From Catellatospora coxensis (GTDB taxonomy: Bacteria; Actinomycetota; Actinomycetes; Mycobacteriales; Micromonosporaceae): a stretch of 64,000 bases of DNA. Within the stretch, counting starts at the first letter, position 1; every line of letters starts with the position of its first letter. A program made the translations under genes and the position numbers. The notes below the pieces were generated by a model. The model was given only the letters and a program-made list of their open reading frames with translations. It made no database searches and had not been told where the DNA came from. Location of the stretch: positions 1 to 64,000 of the forward strand of contig NZ_BONI01000056.1 of NCBI RefSeq assembly GCF_016862635.1, given 5' to 3'. This document shows positions 6,665 through 16,600 of the stretch, piece after piece.

Positions 6665-9247
6665 ATGCAACGCAAACCGCTCCTCAACCTGTTCGTCGCC
6701 ACGGCGACGGCGCTGGTCGGGACCGCTGTGGCCGTCGCGGTCGCGGGCACCGCCAACAGCGCTGCCGTGGACCACAACGCCTGCCGTCCGGACGGTCTGT
6801 ATCAGACGCCCGGCGTGACCGTGCCCTACTGCGACGTCTACGACACCAACGGCCGCGAGGCGATGGGGGCGGGTCACCCGCGCCGCATCATCGGCTACTT
6901 CACCAACTGGCGCACCGGCAAGAACGGCGCCCCGGCGTACCTTGCCAACCAGATCCCGTGGTCGAAGATCACGCACATCAACTACGCGTTCGCGCACGTG
7001 GACGGCACCAACAAGATCTCGATCGGCAACCCGACCGAGGCCAACAACGCCTCCACGAACATGACCTGGCCGGGTGTCGCCGGCGCGGAGATGGACCCGG
7101 CGTTTCCGTACACCGGGCACTTCAACCTGCTCAACAAGTTCAAGAAGCAGTACCCGGACGTCAAGACGCTGGTCAGCGTCGGCGGCTGGGCCGAGACCGG
7201 CGCGTACTTCGACGGCAGCGGCGCGCGGATCGACTCCGGCGGCTTCTACCGGATGACCACCAACGCCGACGGCTCGATCAACACGGCCGGCATCAACACC
7301 TTCGCCGACTCCGTGGTGACGTTCCTGCGCACGTACGGTTTCGACGGCGTGGACATCGACTACGAGTACCCGACGTCCAACAAGGACGCCGGCCACCCGC
7401 TGGACTTCCAGCAGTCGAACGCGCGCCGGGCCGGCCTGAACGCGTCGTACCAGATCCTGATGAAGGCGCTGCGGGAGAAGCTCGACACCGCCGCCGCGTC
7501 CGACGGCAAGTACTACATGGTCACCGTCGCGGCCCCGGCCTCCGGCTGGCTGCTGCGCGGCATGGAGTCCTACCAGGCCACGCAGTACCTGGACTACGTC
7601 AACATCATGTCGTACGACCTGCACGGCGCGTGGAACCAGTACGTCGGCCCGAACGCCGCCCTGTACGACGACGGGCAGGACAACGAGCTGACCGCGGGCG
7701 GCGTGTACAGCGCCTACGCGGGCATCGGCTCGCTGAACACCGACTGGGCGTATCACTACTACCGCGGCGCGGTGCAGAGCGGGCGCATCAACATCGGGGT
7801 GCCGTACTACACCCGCGGCCACCAGAACGTCACCGGCGGCGTCAACGGCCTCTGGGGCACCGCCGCCAAGACCGCGAACTGCCCGATCGGCACGCAGAGC
7901 CCGTGCGGCAACGGCGCGATCGGCATCGACAACCTGTGGCACGACAAGGACACCGCGGGCAACGAGGAGCCGGCCGGCTCCAACCCGATGTGGCACGCCA
8001 AGAACCTGGAGAACGGCATCGCTGGCTCCTACCGCGCGGCGTACGGCCTCACCCCGGCGACCGACCCGGCCGACACCCTGACCGGCACCTACGTGCGCAA
8101 CTACTCCTCGACGCTGATCGCGCCGTGGCTGTGGAACGCGCAGAAGAAGGTCTTCCTGTCCACCGAGGACGAGCAGTCCATCGGGGCGAAGGCCGACTAC
8201 GTGGTGAACAAGGGCATCGGCGGCATCATGATCTGGGAGCTGGCGGGCGACTACGCGTTCGACTCCGCCGCCGGTGAGTACCGGATGGGCAACACGCTCA
8301 CCAACACCATCGCCGCCAAGTTCGCCACCGCCCCGGCGTACGGCGCGAGCCGCTCCAACACGGCGCTGCCCGCCCAGACCATCAACGTGGACGTGCAGCT
8401 CGGCGGGTTCGCCCTGGGCGACTCGAACTACCCGATCAACCCGAAGCTGAAGCTGGTCAACAACACGACGACCACCATCCCCGGTGGCGCCGTGCTGGAC
8501 TTCGACTACGGCACCTCCGCGCCGGGCAACATGAGCCAGCAGTCCGGCTGGACGATGGCGGTCACCCCGGGCCACACCGGCAACAACGTCGGCGGGCTCA
8601 AGGGCGACTTCCACCACGTGAAGCTGACCCTGCCGAGCTGGCAGTCGGTGGCCCCGGGCGCGTCGATCGAGCTCACGCTCAACTACGTGCTGCCGATCGC
8701 GACGCCGTCGAACTACACGCTCACCTTCGGCGGGCAGACGTACAACCTGGCGATCAACCGCACCCGCGGAGGCGTGGCCCCGACGGTGTCGCCTTCGGGC
8801 TCGGTGTCGCCGAGCGCGTCCGCGTCGCCGAGCACCCCGCCCGGCACCTGCACCGACCCGGTGTGGAGCCCGACGCAGATCTACACCGGTGGCAACCGGG
8901 TGTCGTACAACGGCCGCGCCTACCGCGCCCAGTGGTGGACGCAGAACGAGACCCCGGGCAGCGCCTCGGTGTGGGTCGACCTCGGCCCGTGCTCGGGCGG
9001 CAGCGCGTCGCCGTCGGCCTCGCCGTCGGCCTCCCCGAGCGTGTCGCCCAGCGCCTCGCCGAGCGTTTCGCCGAGCGCCAGCCCGTCCACCTCGCCCGGG
9101 GCGTACCCGGCGTGGGCGCCGAACACCGCTTACGCGGTCGGCGCGCGGGTCACCTACGGCGGCCGCTCGTACCAGTGCCGCCAGGCGCACACCTCCATCA
9201 CCGGCTGGGAGCCGCCGAACGTCGGCGCGCTCTGGCTGGCCCTGTAG
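6665..9247 (+). CDS. Secreted GH18 chitinase with two CBM5/12 chitin-binding modules
   Basis: An 860-aa extracellular endo-type chitinase. A signal peptide covers about 1-33. The GH18 catalytic barrel (about 73-550) starts at RRIIGYFTNW and contains the DxxDxDxE motif as DGVDIDYEYP, with D227, D230, D232 and catalytic acid E234. A beta-rich domain of about 140 residues follows (about 560-700). Then come two short aromatic modules of CBM5/12 type (about 730-777, WSPTQIYTGGNRVSYNG, and about 813-860, WAPNTAYAVGARVTYGG), each preceded by a Pro/Ser linker of SPSAS units. The AGGAGG sequence at 6653-6658 fits ATG 6665; the in-frame GTG at 6659 would lie on the ribosome binding site itself. It is probably monocistronic, with hairpins on both sides. 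Confidence 0.95.
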   Translation: MQRKPLLNLFVATATALVGTAVAVAVAGTANSAAVDHNACRPDGLYQTPGVTVPYCDVYDTNGREAMGAGHPRRIIGYFTNWRTGKNGAPAYLANQIPWSKITHINYAFAHVDGTNKISIGNPTEANNASTNMTWPGVAGAEMDPAFPYTGHFNLLNKFKKQYPDVKTLVSVGGWAETGAYFDGSGARIDSGGFYRMTTNADGSINTAGINTFADSVVTFLRTYGFDGVDIDYEYPTSNKDAGHPLDFQQSNARRAGLNASYQILMKALREKLDTAAASDGKYYMVTVAAPASGWLLRGMESYQATQYLDYVNIMSYDLHGAWNQYVGPNAALYDDGQDNELTAGGVYSAYAGIGSLNTDWAYHYYRGAVQSGRINIGVPYYTRGHQNVTGGVNGLWGTAAKTANCPIGTQSPCGNGAIGIDNLWHDKDTAGNEEPAGSNPMWHAKNLENGIAGSYRAAYGLTPATDPADTLTGTYVRNYSSTLIAPWLWNAQKKVFLSTEDEQSIGAKADYVVNKGIGGIMIWELAGDYAFDSAAGEYRMGNTLTNTIAAKFATAPAYGASRSNTALPAQTINVDVQLGGFALGDSNYPINPKLKLVNNTTTTIPGGAVLDFDYGTSAPGNMSQQSGWTMAVTPGHTGNNVGGLKGDFHHVKLTLPSWQSVAPGASIELTLNYVLPIATPSNYTLTFGGQTYNLAINRTRGGVAPTVSPSGSVSPSASASPSTPPGTCTDPVWSPTQIYTGGNRVSYNGRAYRAQWWTQNETPGSASVWVDLGPCSGGSASPSASPSASPSVSPSASPSVSPSASPSTSPGAYPAWAPNTAYAVGARVTYGGRSYQCRQAHTSITGWEPPNVGALWLAL

Positions 9248-9254
9248 CCGGTCC

Positions 9255-9293
9255 GGCCCGGCGCGCCGCCCCTTCCAACCGGCGCGCCGGGCC
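9255..9293 (+). terminator. Chitinase terminator hairpin
   Basis: GGCCCGGCGCGCC (9255-9267) pairs perfectly with GGCGCGCCGGGCC (9281-9293), eight bases after the chitinase stop. Confidence 0.75.
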
Positions 9294-9383
9294 GGCCCCT
9301 CCACTGCCGTGAAATGTGATGCCGGTCATCGTCTGAGCAGGTCTGACAGCTCGGAGGGGGCCGGCATCCGGCATGATGGCGGC

Positions 9384-10199
9384 GTGGGGACCACCGCATT
9401 CGTGCTCGGCGGCGGCGGCGTGCTCGGCGCCGTCGAGGTCGGCATGCTGCGCGCGTTGTTCCGCGCGGGCATCCGGCCCGACCTGGTGGTGGGCCTGTCC
9501 ATCGGCGCGATCAACGCCGCGCTGGTCGCCGCGGACCCCGAACCCGAGGTCACCGACAAGCTGGTCCGGCTGTGGGCCACCCCCGAGATCAGCGAGGTGT
9601 ACGGCGACTCGGTGCCCCGCCAGCTGCGCCGCCTGGCCACCCGGGCCCACCTGCACTCGCCCGCCCCGCTGCAGCGGGTGCTGGAGCGTTCGATGCGCGC
9701 CGGGGTCACCTTCGAGGACATGCGCGTGCCGCTGCACCTGTGCGCGGCGAACGTGGAGCGCGCCGAGGCGCACTGGTTCAGCAGTGGCCGGGTCGTGGAC
9801 GCGGTGCTGGCCGCGGCCGCTCTGCCCGGCGTGCTGCCGCCGGTGGAGATCGGCGGCGAGCACTACCTGGACGGCAACCTGGTGGCGTACCCGATCCACC
9901 ACGCCGTGGAGATGGGCGCCGACGAGGTGTTCATGCTGCAGGTCGGCCGGCTGGAGCGGCCGTTGCAGCCGCCGCAGCGGCCGTGGGAGGCGACCAACGT
10001 CGCCATGGAGATCGCCCGCCGGGTCCGCTTCACCCGCGAGCTGGCCGCCATCCCCGAGGGCGTACGCGTACACGTGCTCCCCGGCGGTGCCGGCGCCGAC
10101 GAGAGCCCCTGGGCCTACCGCGACGCCGCCGCCGTCGGCCGCCGCGTCAGCGCCGCCTACGCCGCCTCCCGCGACTACCTCACCGCCGTCGGCCACTGA
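9384..10199 (+). CDS. Patatin-like phospholipase family protein
   Basis: A 271-aa cytoplasmic or membrane-associated serine lipase of the patatin/RssA-like family. It has an N-terminal oxyanion-hole loop GGGGVLGAVEVG, the nucleophile S39 in GLSIG, and the catalytic dyad Asp D163 in DGN. The length is typical of short bacterial patatins (RssA type). It has no signal peptide. The start is GTG 9384; no canonical ribosome binding site is visible close to it, and the ATG at 9373 is out of frame. Substrate and biological role are not deducible from context. Confidence 0.88.
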   Translation: MGTTAFVLGGGGVLGAVEVGMLRALFRAGIRPDLVVGLSIGAINAALVAADPEPEVTDKLVRLWATPEISEVYGDSVPRQLRRLATRAHLHSPAPLQRVLERSMRAGVTFEDMRVPLHLCAANVERAEAHWFSSGRVVDAVLAAAALPGVLPPVEIGGEHYLDGNLVAYPIHHAVEMGADEVFMLQVGRLERPLQPPQRPWEATNVAMEIARRVRFTRELAAIPEGVRVHVLPGGAGADESPWAYRDAAAVGRRVSAAYAASRDYLTAVGH

Positions 10200-10252
10200 C
10201 CCACCCACCCGGCCCACCTACCCGGCCCACCCGGCCCGGCCCGCCACCCTCC

Positions 10253-10318
10253 GCCGCAACTCTTAAAGAGTCGCGGCATCCGAGCCGCCCTAGGCCGCGA
10301 CTCTTTGAGAGTTGCGGC
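10253..10318. terminator. ACTCTT/AAGAGT hairpin, copy 1
   Basis: The 25-nt arms, 10253-10277 and 10294-10318, pair with a single mismatch. They contain AACTCTTAAAGAGTCGCGG on the left and GCGACTCTTTGAGAGTTGC on the right. It lies between two convergent genes and can serve both as terminator. A related structure sits at 25558-25628. Confidence 0.75.
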
Positions 10319-10345
10319 AGGTGGGGCGGGGCGGGATGGTGTGGG

Positions 10346-10978
10346 TCAGGCGACGCCGGGGACGGAGTTGGAGCGGGCGGCGCGTTTGGCGGCGCGGCCG
10401 GTGGTGAAGCCGAGGATCAGCTGGATGATGCCGAGGGCGATGAGCCAGAAGCCGGTGATCCAGACCAGCACCGTGAGCGTGATGCCCGGCCAGAAGAACA
10501 GGATCAGGCCGGCGGCGATGCTGAGCAGCCCCAGCAGCACGGTGCCGATCTTCGGCCAGGTGCCGTGGGTACGCGCGAACCCGGTGACCACCTCGGCGAC
10601 CCCGCCGACGATCCAGACCAGGCCCAGCACCACGGCCAGCACCTTGATCGAGTCGGCCAGGTGCCGCAGGCAGATGATGCCGACGATGATGTAGAGCACG
10701 CCCATCACGGCGATCAGGGCGCGGTGGCCGCCGCTGACGCCCTTGGCGGTCAGGCCCTCGGCGACCCGGAAGATCCCGACGACGACGAGCCATACGCCGA
10801 TCAGCGCGGCGATCAGCACGATCGTCTTCTCGGGCCAGAAGGTGAGCGCCAGACCCGCGGCGATGGAGATCAGCCCGCCGATGATCGACATGCGCTTGAA
10901 CGAGCGCAGTGCGGCGGCCTCTAGTTCGGCATCTCCGTACGGATCAATCATGGTGCGAAGATAACTCGCAATATCCAT
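10346..10978 (-). CDS. HdeD-family membrane protein
   Basis: A 210-aa integral membrane protein of the HdeD (DUF308) family. Six membrane helices are visible, at about 31-48, 52-74, 86-105, 111-133, 143-163 and 165-190, in three tandem pairs with repeated small-residue patterns such as GLISIAAGLALTFWP and GLLSIAAGLILFFWPG. A basic tail (AAKRAARS) follows. Family members are linked to acid resistance in enterics, but their role in actinomycetes is undefined. ATG 10978 has AGGGAGA upstream. It is divergent from the gene at 11031, with a 52-bp gap. A second family member is at 47314. Confidence 0.88.
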   Translation of the reverse strand: MDIASYLRTMIDPYGDAELEAAALRSFKRMSIIGGLISIAAGLALTFWPEKTIVLIAALIGVWLVVVGIFRVAEGLTAKGVSGGHRALIAVMGVLYIIVGIICLRHLADSIKVLAVVLGLVWIVGGVAEVVTGFARTHGTWPKIGTVLLGLLSIAAGLILFFWPGITLTVLVWITGFWLIALGIIQLILGFTTGRAAKRAARSNSVPGVA

Positions 10979-11030
10979 GATTTCTCCCTTTTCGGATGAG
11001 TAGCCTCGGTCTGAGATGAAGGGGGCAGTG

Positions 11031-11471
11031 ATGAAGCGGGGTCCGCTCGAGTTCGTGGTCGTCGAGTTCGCCGGCCGCATCCCCGGGCGCCGCATCGCGC
11101 CCGAGCTGCATCGCCTGGTGGACCAGGAGATCGTCCGCATCATCGACATGGTGGTGGTCGACCGGGCCGCCGACGGCGCGGTCACCTCGCACGAGCTGCG
11201 GGAGTACCAGGACGACGCGGACTTCGAGGCGATCGACCCGGCGATCCAGGCGGTCGACGGGCTCATCTCCGAACGGGACGTGCAGGACCTGGCCGAGGCG
11301 ATCACGCCCGGCGCGCAGGCGCTCGTCCTGCTCTTCGAGCACCGGTGGCTGGCCGGTGTACGCGCCGTGGTCGCGGAGGCCGGCGGGGAGATCGTGCTCG
11401 CCGAACGCATTCCCGCCCCGGTGGCCGACGCGGTCGAGGCGGTGGTGCACCCGGCACCGGTGGGAGGCTGA
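11031..11471 (+). CDS. DUF6325-type hypothetical protein
   Basis: A 146-aa soluble protein of the small family annotated DUF1269/DUF6325 in actinomycetes. Features seen are an N-terminal strand EFVVVEFAGR, a DxxVVDRAADG segment, an acidic middle, ITPGAQALVLLFEHRW and an ERIPAPV segment near the end. In relatives it is usually found directly upstream of an Ala/Gln-rich SHOCT protein, as here. Function is unknown. ATG 11031 is preferred over ATG 11016 because GAAGGGGG (11018-11025) lies just upstream of it. It ends one base before the next start. Confidence 0.75.
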   Translation: MKRGPLEFVVVEFAGRIPGRRIAPELHRLVDQEIVRIIDMVVVDRAADGAVTSHELREYQDDADFEAIDPAIQAVDGLISERDVQDLAEAITPGAQALVLLFEHRWLAGVRAVVAEAGGEIVLAERIPAPVADAVEAVVHPAPVGG

Positions 11472-11472
11472 C

Positions 11473-11925
11473 ATGCTGCTACGACGTCCGGTGGTGACCC
11501 GGCGCGGTCCGGGCCTGCTCGGCTCGGCGGCGCGCACCGCCGTCGTGGCGGGCACGGCGACCGCCACGGCGGGCACGGTGCACCGCTGGTCCGAACGCCA
11601 GCAGGCGGCGGCCGCCGAGGCGCAGGCCGCCCAGCAGGCGGTACACGACCAGCAGGCGCAGGCGGATCCGGGAGCGCAGGCCGACCAGCAAGCGCAGGCC
11701 GACCCGGAAGCGCAGGCCGGTCAGGAGGCGCGAGCCGACCGGCAGCCGCAGGCCGAGGCCGCCGCCCGGCCGACGCCGTCCGCGGCGTCCGTCGCGCCTG
11801 CCTCCGCCGCTACGGGCGGCGTGGATCTGATGTCGCAGCTCAGGCAGCTCGCGGATCTCCGGGCCGCGGGTGTGCTGACCGAGGCGGAGTTCACCGCCGC
11901 CAAGGCGAAACTGCTGGGCACGTGA
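11473..11925 (+). CDS. SHOCT-domain protein with Gln/Ala-rich linker
   Basis: A 150-aa protein. A basic N-terminal segment with a weak hydrophobic stretch (about 14-35) is followed by a long Ala/Gln/Asp-rich low-complexity region (about 42-110, repeats of QAQAD). The C-terminal SHOCT module is QLRQLADLRAAGVLTEAEFTAAKAKLLG. SHOCT modules are short helical oligomerisation motifs. The GGGAGG ribosome binding site overlaps the end of the preceding gene and the stop overlaps the next start, so 11031-13592 should be one operon. Function unknown. Confidence 0.82.
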   Translation: MLLRRPVVTRRGPGLLGSAARTAVVAGTATATAGTVHRWSERQQAAAAEAQAAQQAVHDQQAQADPGAQADQQAQADPEAQAGQEARADRQPQAEAAARPTPSAASVAPASAATGGVDLMSQLRQLADLRAAGVLTEAEFTAAKAKLLGT

Positions 11926-13592
11926 TGACGGAGCCCGAGGAGCCCCTACCGTCCGCGTGGGAGCGGCGGCTCGCCGGCGCCACCCATGAGGCGCCCGAAC
12001 CGGCGGCGCCCGTGGCCCGGCGGCCCGGCGGCACCGCGCGCACCCTGCGCTGGGCGGGCGCGTTCGTGCTGGCGCTGCTGTCGGCGGTGCTGGTGCTGGC
12101 CTCGGTGACGGCCCGCTTCGCCCGGGCCGAGCTGCTCGACACCGACCGGTACGTGGAGACCGTCGCCCCGCTGGCGACCGACCCGCAGGTGCAGGCGGCG
12201 GTGACCGACCGGGTCACCAACGAGATCATGGCGCGGCTGCCCCTGGAGAAGCTCGCCGGTGACCTGGCCGCCGCGGTCGACCTGCCGCGGGTGGAGGCGG
12301 TCATCCAGCTGGTGCTGCCCGCGATCACCGACTGGTTGCAGGGCCAGATTCACAAGGTGGTGGGCGAGCTGGTCACCTCGCCCCGTTTCCCCGCGGTGTG
12401 GAACCAGGTCAACCGCATCGCCCACCAGAACCTCGAAGGGCTGCTCACCGGCCAGGGCACGCCGATGCTGCGCAGCTCCGGCACCGACGTCGTGGTGGAC
12501 CTGGGCCCGGTGCTCGCCGCCGCGCGGCAGGAGCTGGTCGCCCGCGGCTTCGGCCTGGCGGCCCGCATCCCCGACATGTCCATCCCGTACACGGTCGCGC
12601 AGGTGGATCAGCTGCCCGAGATCCAGCGTTACGTGCGCCTGCTCGACGTCAGCGCGAACTGGCTGCCGCCGCTGGCGCTGGTGCTGCTCGGCCTCGCCGT
12701 GTGGGCCGCCCCGAACCGGCGGCGCGGGCTGATCCTCGGCCTGACGCTCAGCGCGCTGCTGCTCGTCGTGGGCCTGATCGCCAATCAGATGGTGCGCGAC
12801 AAGGTGGCGCAGCGGGCGACCGAGCGCGGGCTGGACCGCGCGGTGACGCTGGACGTGTACGACACGGTGCTCCGGTTCCTGCTCACCGCCCTGGTCACGG
12901 TGCTGGTCGCGGCGTTGCTCGGGGTGCTGTGGGCGCTGCTGGCGGGCCCGTCGCGGCCCGCGGTGCTGCTGCGCCGGGGCGTGAACGCCGTCGTCGACCG
13001 GGCCGTGCGGCCGCTGGCGCGGGAGTCGTGGGCGGTGCGGACGGGCGCGTTCGTACGCCGTCACTTCCGCTGGTTCGCGATCGTGCTCGGCGTGCTGGCC
13101 GGGTGGTGGCTGCTCGCCCGGCCGTCGATCGCGACGGCGGTATGGGCGTTCGTGCTCGCCGGGCTCGTCACGCTGATCCTGACGATGGGCCGCCGCATGC
13201 CCGCCACCGTCCTGGAACCGCTGCCCGCCGGCCCGCCGGCCGGGGGCGACGTCACCGGGTTCGGGACCGCCACCACGGTCGCCGAGCCTGCGACCGCCGC
13301 CGCGGGAGCGGCCACGGGCACGGCCACCGCCGAGGTCGGCGAGTCCGCGCCCGCAGGAACGGCCACGGGCTCGGCCGTCCATGGGGCCGCCGAGCCGGAT
13401 GACGCGGACGAGGCCACCCCGTGGGAGCTGTCGGAGCCGCTGCCGACCGAGCCGGCCGACCGGGCCGAGGCCGATGAACCGGGCTCCGCGCCGGACGAGC
13501 CGGGCAAGCAGCGCGGAGTCGGTCCGGCCGGGCCGCCGTCGGCTTCGGACGGGTCGCCGACAGACCCCACCGACCGAGCGGTCGATCCCTGA
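11925..13592 (+). CDS. Polytopic membrane protein of unknown function
   Basis: A 555-aa membrane protein without a named domain that I recognise. After a proline-rich cytoplasmic start there is a helix at about 42-63. A large extracytoplasmic domain of about 180 residues follows (RAELLDTDRYVETVAPLA begins it; it is rich in Val, Ala and Gln helices). Helices then lie at about 247-265, 272-290, 318-345, 385-400 and 405-425. The C-terminal 130 residues are disordered and rich in Ala, Glu, Thr and Pro. It starts with TGATG at the end of the SHOCT gene; GTG 11922 is an alternative start. Architecture suggests a cell-envelope role, but this is inference. Confidence 0.75.
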   Translation: MTEPEEPLPSAWERRLAGATHEAPEPAAPVARRPGGTARTLRWAGAFVLALLSAVLVLASVTARFARAELLDTDRYVETVAPLATDPQVQAAVTDRVTNEIMARLPLEKLAGDLAAAVDLPRVEAVIQLVLPAITDWLQGQIHKVVGELVTSPRFPAVWNQVNRIAHQNLEGLLTGQGTPMLRSSGTDVVVDLGPVLAAARQELVARGFGLAARIPDMSIPYTVAQVDQLPEIQRYVRLLDVSANWLPPLALVLLGLAVWAAPNRRRGLILGLTLSALLLVVGLIANQMVRDKVAQRATERGLDRAVTLDVYDTVLRFLLTALVTVLVAALLGVLWALLAGPSRPAVLLRRGVNAVVDRAVRPLARESWAVRTGAFVRRHFRWFAIVLGVLAGWWLLARPSIATAVWAFVLAGLVTLILTMGRRMPATVLEPLPAGPPAGGDVTGFGTATTVAEPATAAAGAATGTATAEVGESAPAGTATGSAVHGAAEPDDADEATPWELSEPLPTEPADRAEADEPGSAPDEPGKQRGVGPAGPPSASDGSPTDPTDRAVDP

Positions 13593-13620
13593 TTGGCGCG
13601 ACTACGGCATGCTGACCGGC

Positions 13621-16600
13621 ATGACCGAGCACGCGTCGTACCCCTGCCCGCTCTGCAGAGCCGCCGCCACCCTGGACGGACCCTGCCCCGGCTGCGGCCG
13701 TGCGCCGGACCCGGACGCCGCGGCGGTGCTGGCCTACGATGCGCGGATCGCCGAGCTCGCGCCGCAGGTGGAGCAGGCCCGCAGCGCGTACGAGTCGCTG
13801 TCGGGCCAGCTCTCGCAGCTGCGCCGGGACCGCGAGGCGTACGCGACGAAGGTCCGGGTCGCGGTGGCCCGGGAGCGGTCGGCGCACCAGCCCACCCTGC
13901 TCACCCTGCCGCCCACCACCGGCAGCCTGCCGCCGGGGACCGTTCCTCCGGTCGCCGGCGCCGTGCCGGGCCGCGGGCCGGAGTCCTCACCGCGCACCGT
14001 GCAGAACCTGCTGTTCATCCTGGGCGGGCTGCTGCTCGGCATCGCCGCGATCGTGTTCACCGCCGTGGCGTGGGCGACGTTCGACGTGGTCGGCCGGGCA
14101 CTCATCCTCGGCGTGCTCACGGTCGGCGTGCTGGCCGTGCCGCCGCTGGTGCGCCGCCGCGCGCTGACCGCGACCGCGGAGACGTTCGCCGCGCTGGGGT
14201 TGCTGCTGGTGGTGCTCGACGGCTACGCCGTCTGGTATGTCAACCTCGGCGGCGTCGCCGACCACTGGGACCGCGGCTTCTACGCCGGAGCGGTGGCCAC
14301 GTTCACGGCCCTGCTCGGCTACGGCTACGCCCGGGTCGTCGGCACGAGCGCGACCCGGTTCGGCGCGCTGCTGGCCGCGCAACCCGCGCTTCCCCTGTTC
14401 TTCCTGGAGTCCTCCGCGGACGTGGCGGGCTGGTCGGCGGTGTTCACCGCCGTCGCGCTCGGCGACCTGCTGCTCCACCGGGCGCTGCGTCCCGCCGCCG
14501 TCGCGCCGTCGGCTGCCCCGACCTCGGGTGACGCGGACCGGAGCACGGCCGGGTCGGTCGCACCGGACAGCGGGCAGGCGCGCACGGCGGCGACACCGGA
14601 GACCGGGGCGTCACCGGGCGAGCAGCCGGCGGCCGGAGCCTCCGTGCCGAGGCAGCCGGGGCAGGAATCCGGCCCGGCAGCGGCTCCCGCGCGGACGGCA
14701 GGGCTGCCGGGGCGGGCCGGGCTGCGGGTGCTGGCGCTGCTGGCGTACCTGGGGATGCTCGGGATCGGCGGCCTGCTGGCGCTGGTCGCGTGGCTGCTCG
14801 GGGCCGATCCGGACACCGCCGTCACCGGCTCGCTGGCGCTGCTCGCCGCGGCGGGGGTGCTGGCGGCCGGGCTTGGGCAGGCGCGCGGCGGCGACGCCGC
14901 GGGATTCGCCCTGCCCACGGCCGGTGGGGTGGTGACCGTGGCACTCGCCGCGGCGCTGGCCCGTCCGGCGCTCGTGCAGTGGCACCACTACTGGCTGCTG
15001 GTGATGGCGAGCGCGGCGGCGCTGGTGGCGGTGCTGGTGAAGGTGCTGGGCGGAACGCTGGCGGCCCGGTGGCCCGGGGTCCGCGCCGGAATGATCGGCG
15101 GCGCGGCGCTGGCACTGGGCGTGCCCGCGCTGTGCGCCACCGGCTGGGCGCTGGGCGAGGGCTGGCAGTCGGTGCTGGACGCGACGCCGTGGTGGGCCGC
15201 CGATCCCGCGCCGTTCGACGGTTCGTACGGCTGGCAGCTGCCGGTGAGCCTGGCCCTGGTGGCCGCCGCGGCCTGGCTGCTGACCGGGCCGCCGGTGCCG
15301 GAGCCGGTGCGGGCGTGGGTCGCGGCCTGGGCGGTGCTGCTGCTCCCGCTGACGGTGCCGGGGCACCCGGCGCTGATGCCGTGGTCGGCGCTCGCCTGCG
15401 ACCTGGTCGCGGCGGCCGTGGCCCTGGCCGTGGCGCTGCTGCTGCGCCGCCACGTCGTGCTCTGGGGTGTGGTGGCCGGGCTGCTCGCCGGGCATGCGCT
15501 GCTGGCCGGGGCAGGCAGCCCGGTGCTGTCGGCGTGGGCGCTGGGCGGCGTGGTACTGCTCGGGCTGGCCGCGGCGGCGATCGGCTGGCGCAGCGCCCTG
15601 GTGCCCGAGGACGGCACGCGGACCCTGGGCGGGACGGGCACGGTGAGCACCGCGAGCGCGCTGCACGGCGTACGCGTGCTGGGCGGGGTGGGCGGCGCGG
15701 TGGCGCTGGCGCTGCTGCCGCCGGCGGTGCACAGCGTGGTCGCCGCGGCCGGGGTGGACGACCCGTGGTCGCGCCGCGCGCTGCTGGCCACCGCGCTGCT
15801 GTCGCCGCTGTGGGTGTACCTGGCACCCGCCCGGTTGCGGGACTACGCCGTGGTCGGCGGCCTGGTGGGGGCGCTGTGGGCGCTGCCGGGCGGCCAGCCG
15901 CCGGGCGATTCCGCGGCGGTGTACGCCGCGCTGTGCACGCTGGCCCTCGCGTTGGTCGCGATGCGGTCCCGCTGGGCGCGGGCGGAGCTCCCGGCACAGG
16001 CCGTGCTGGCGCTGACGCTGCTGATGTGCGCCGAGGCACTCCACCTGATCTTCATCGCGCCGTGGAGCTGGCTGGACCGCGTCTGGGCGGGCGACCCGGT
16101 CGGCACCGGCCTGACCGCCTACCCGAGTGAGCGGCTGCCCTGGGCGTACGCGGTGGCGCTGCTGCTGCTCGCGCCCGCGGTCGCGGCGTGGTTCCGCCGG
16201 GGCGGGGTGCGCCTGATGGCGGCGGCCGGCGGGGTCGTCGCCGGGGTCGCCGGGCTCGCGGCGCTGGCCGCCGCACAGGCGCCCTGGCCGGTGATCAGCG
16301 CCGTGCAGCTGGTGCTCGGCGCGGCACTGCTGGTGCTGGCCGGGCAGCGGCCGTACGGCGCGCTGACCCTGGCGGGCGGGCTGTTCGGGGTGCTGCTGAC
16401 CGGGGCGGGTCTGGCCGGGTCGCTGGCCGAGAAGTGGTCGACGATCGCCGCGCTGGCGCTGGTGACCGTGGCGCTGGCCGTCATCGCGGTGGGCGGGCGG
16501 ACCCGGCCGGTGCGCACCGCGGGCTGGCTGGTCGGGGCCGCGGTGAAGGTGCTGCTGGCGATCGCCGTCGGCGAGGCGGCCGAGCTGAGCTTCGAGCTCA

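Noticed and set aside
8889-9383. N-terminal extension of the patatin gene
   Set aside because: It covers the chitinase 3' end in another frame and a terminator hairpin; the true N-terminus with the GGGGVLG motif starts at 9384.
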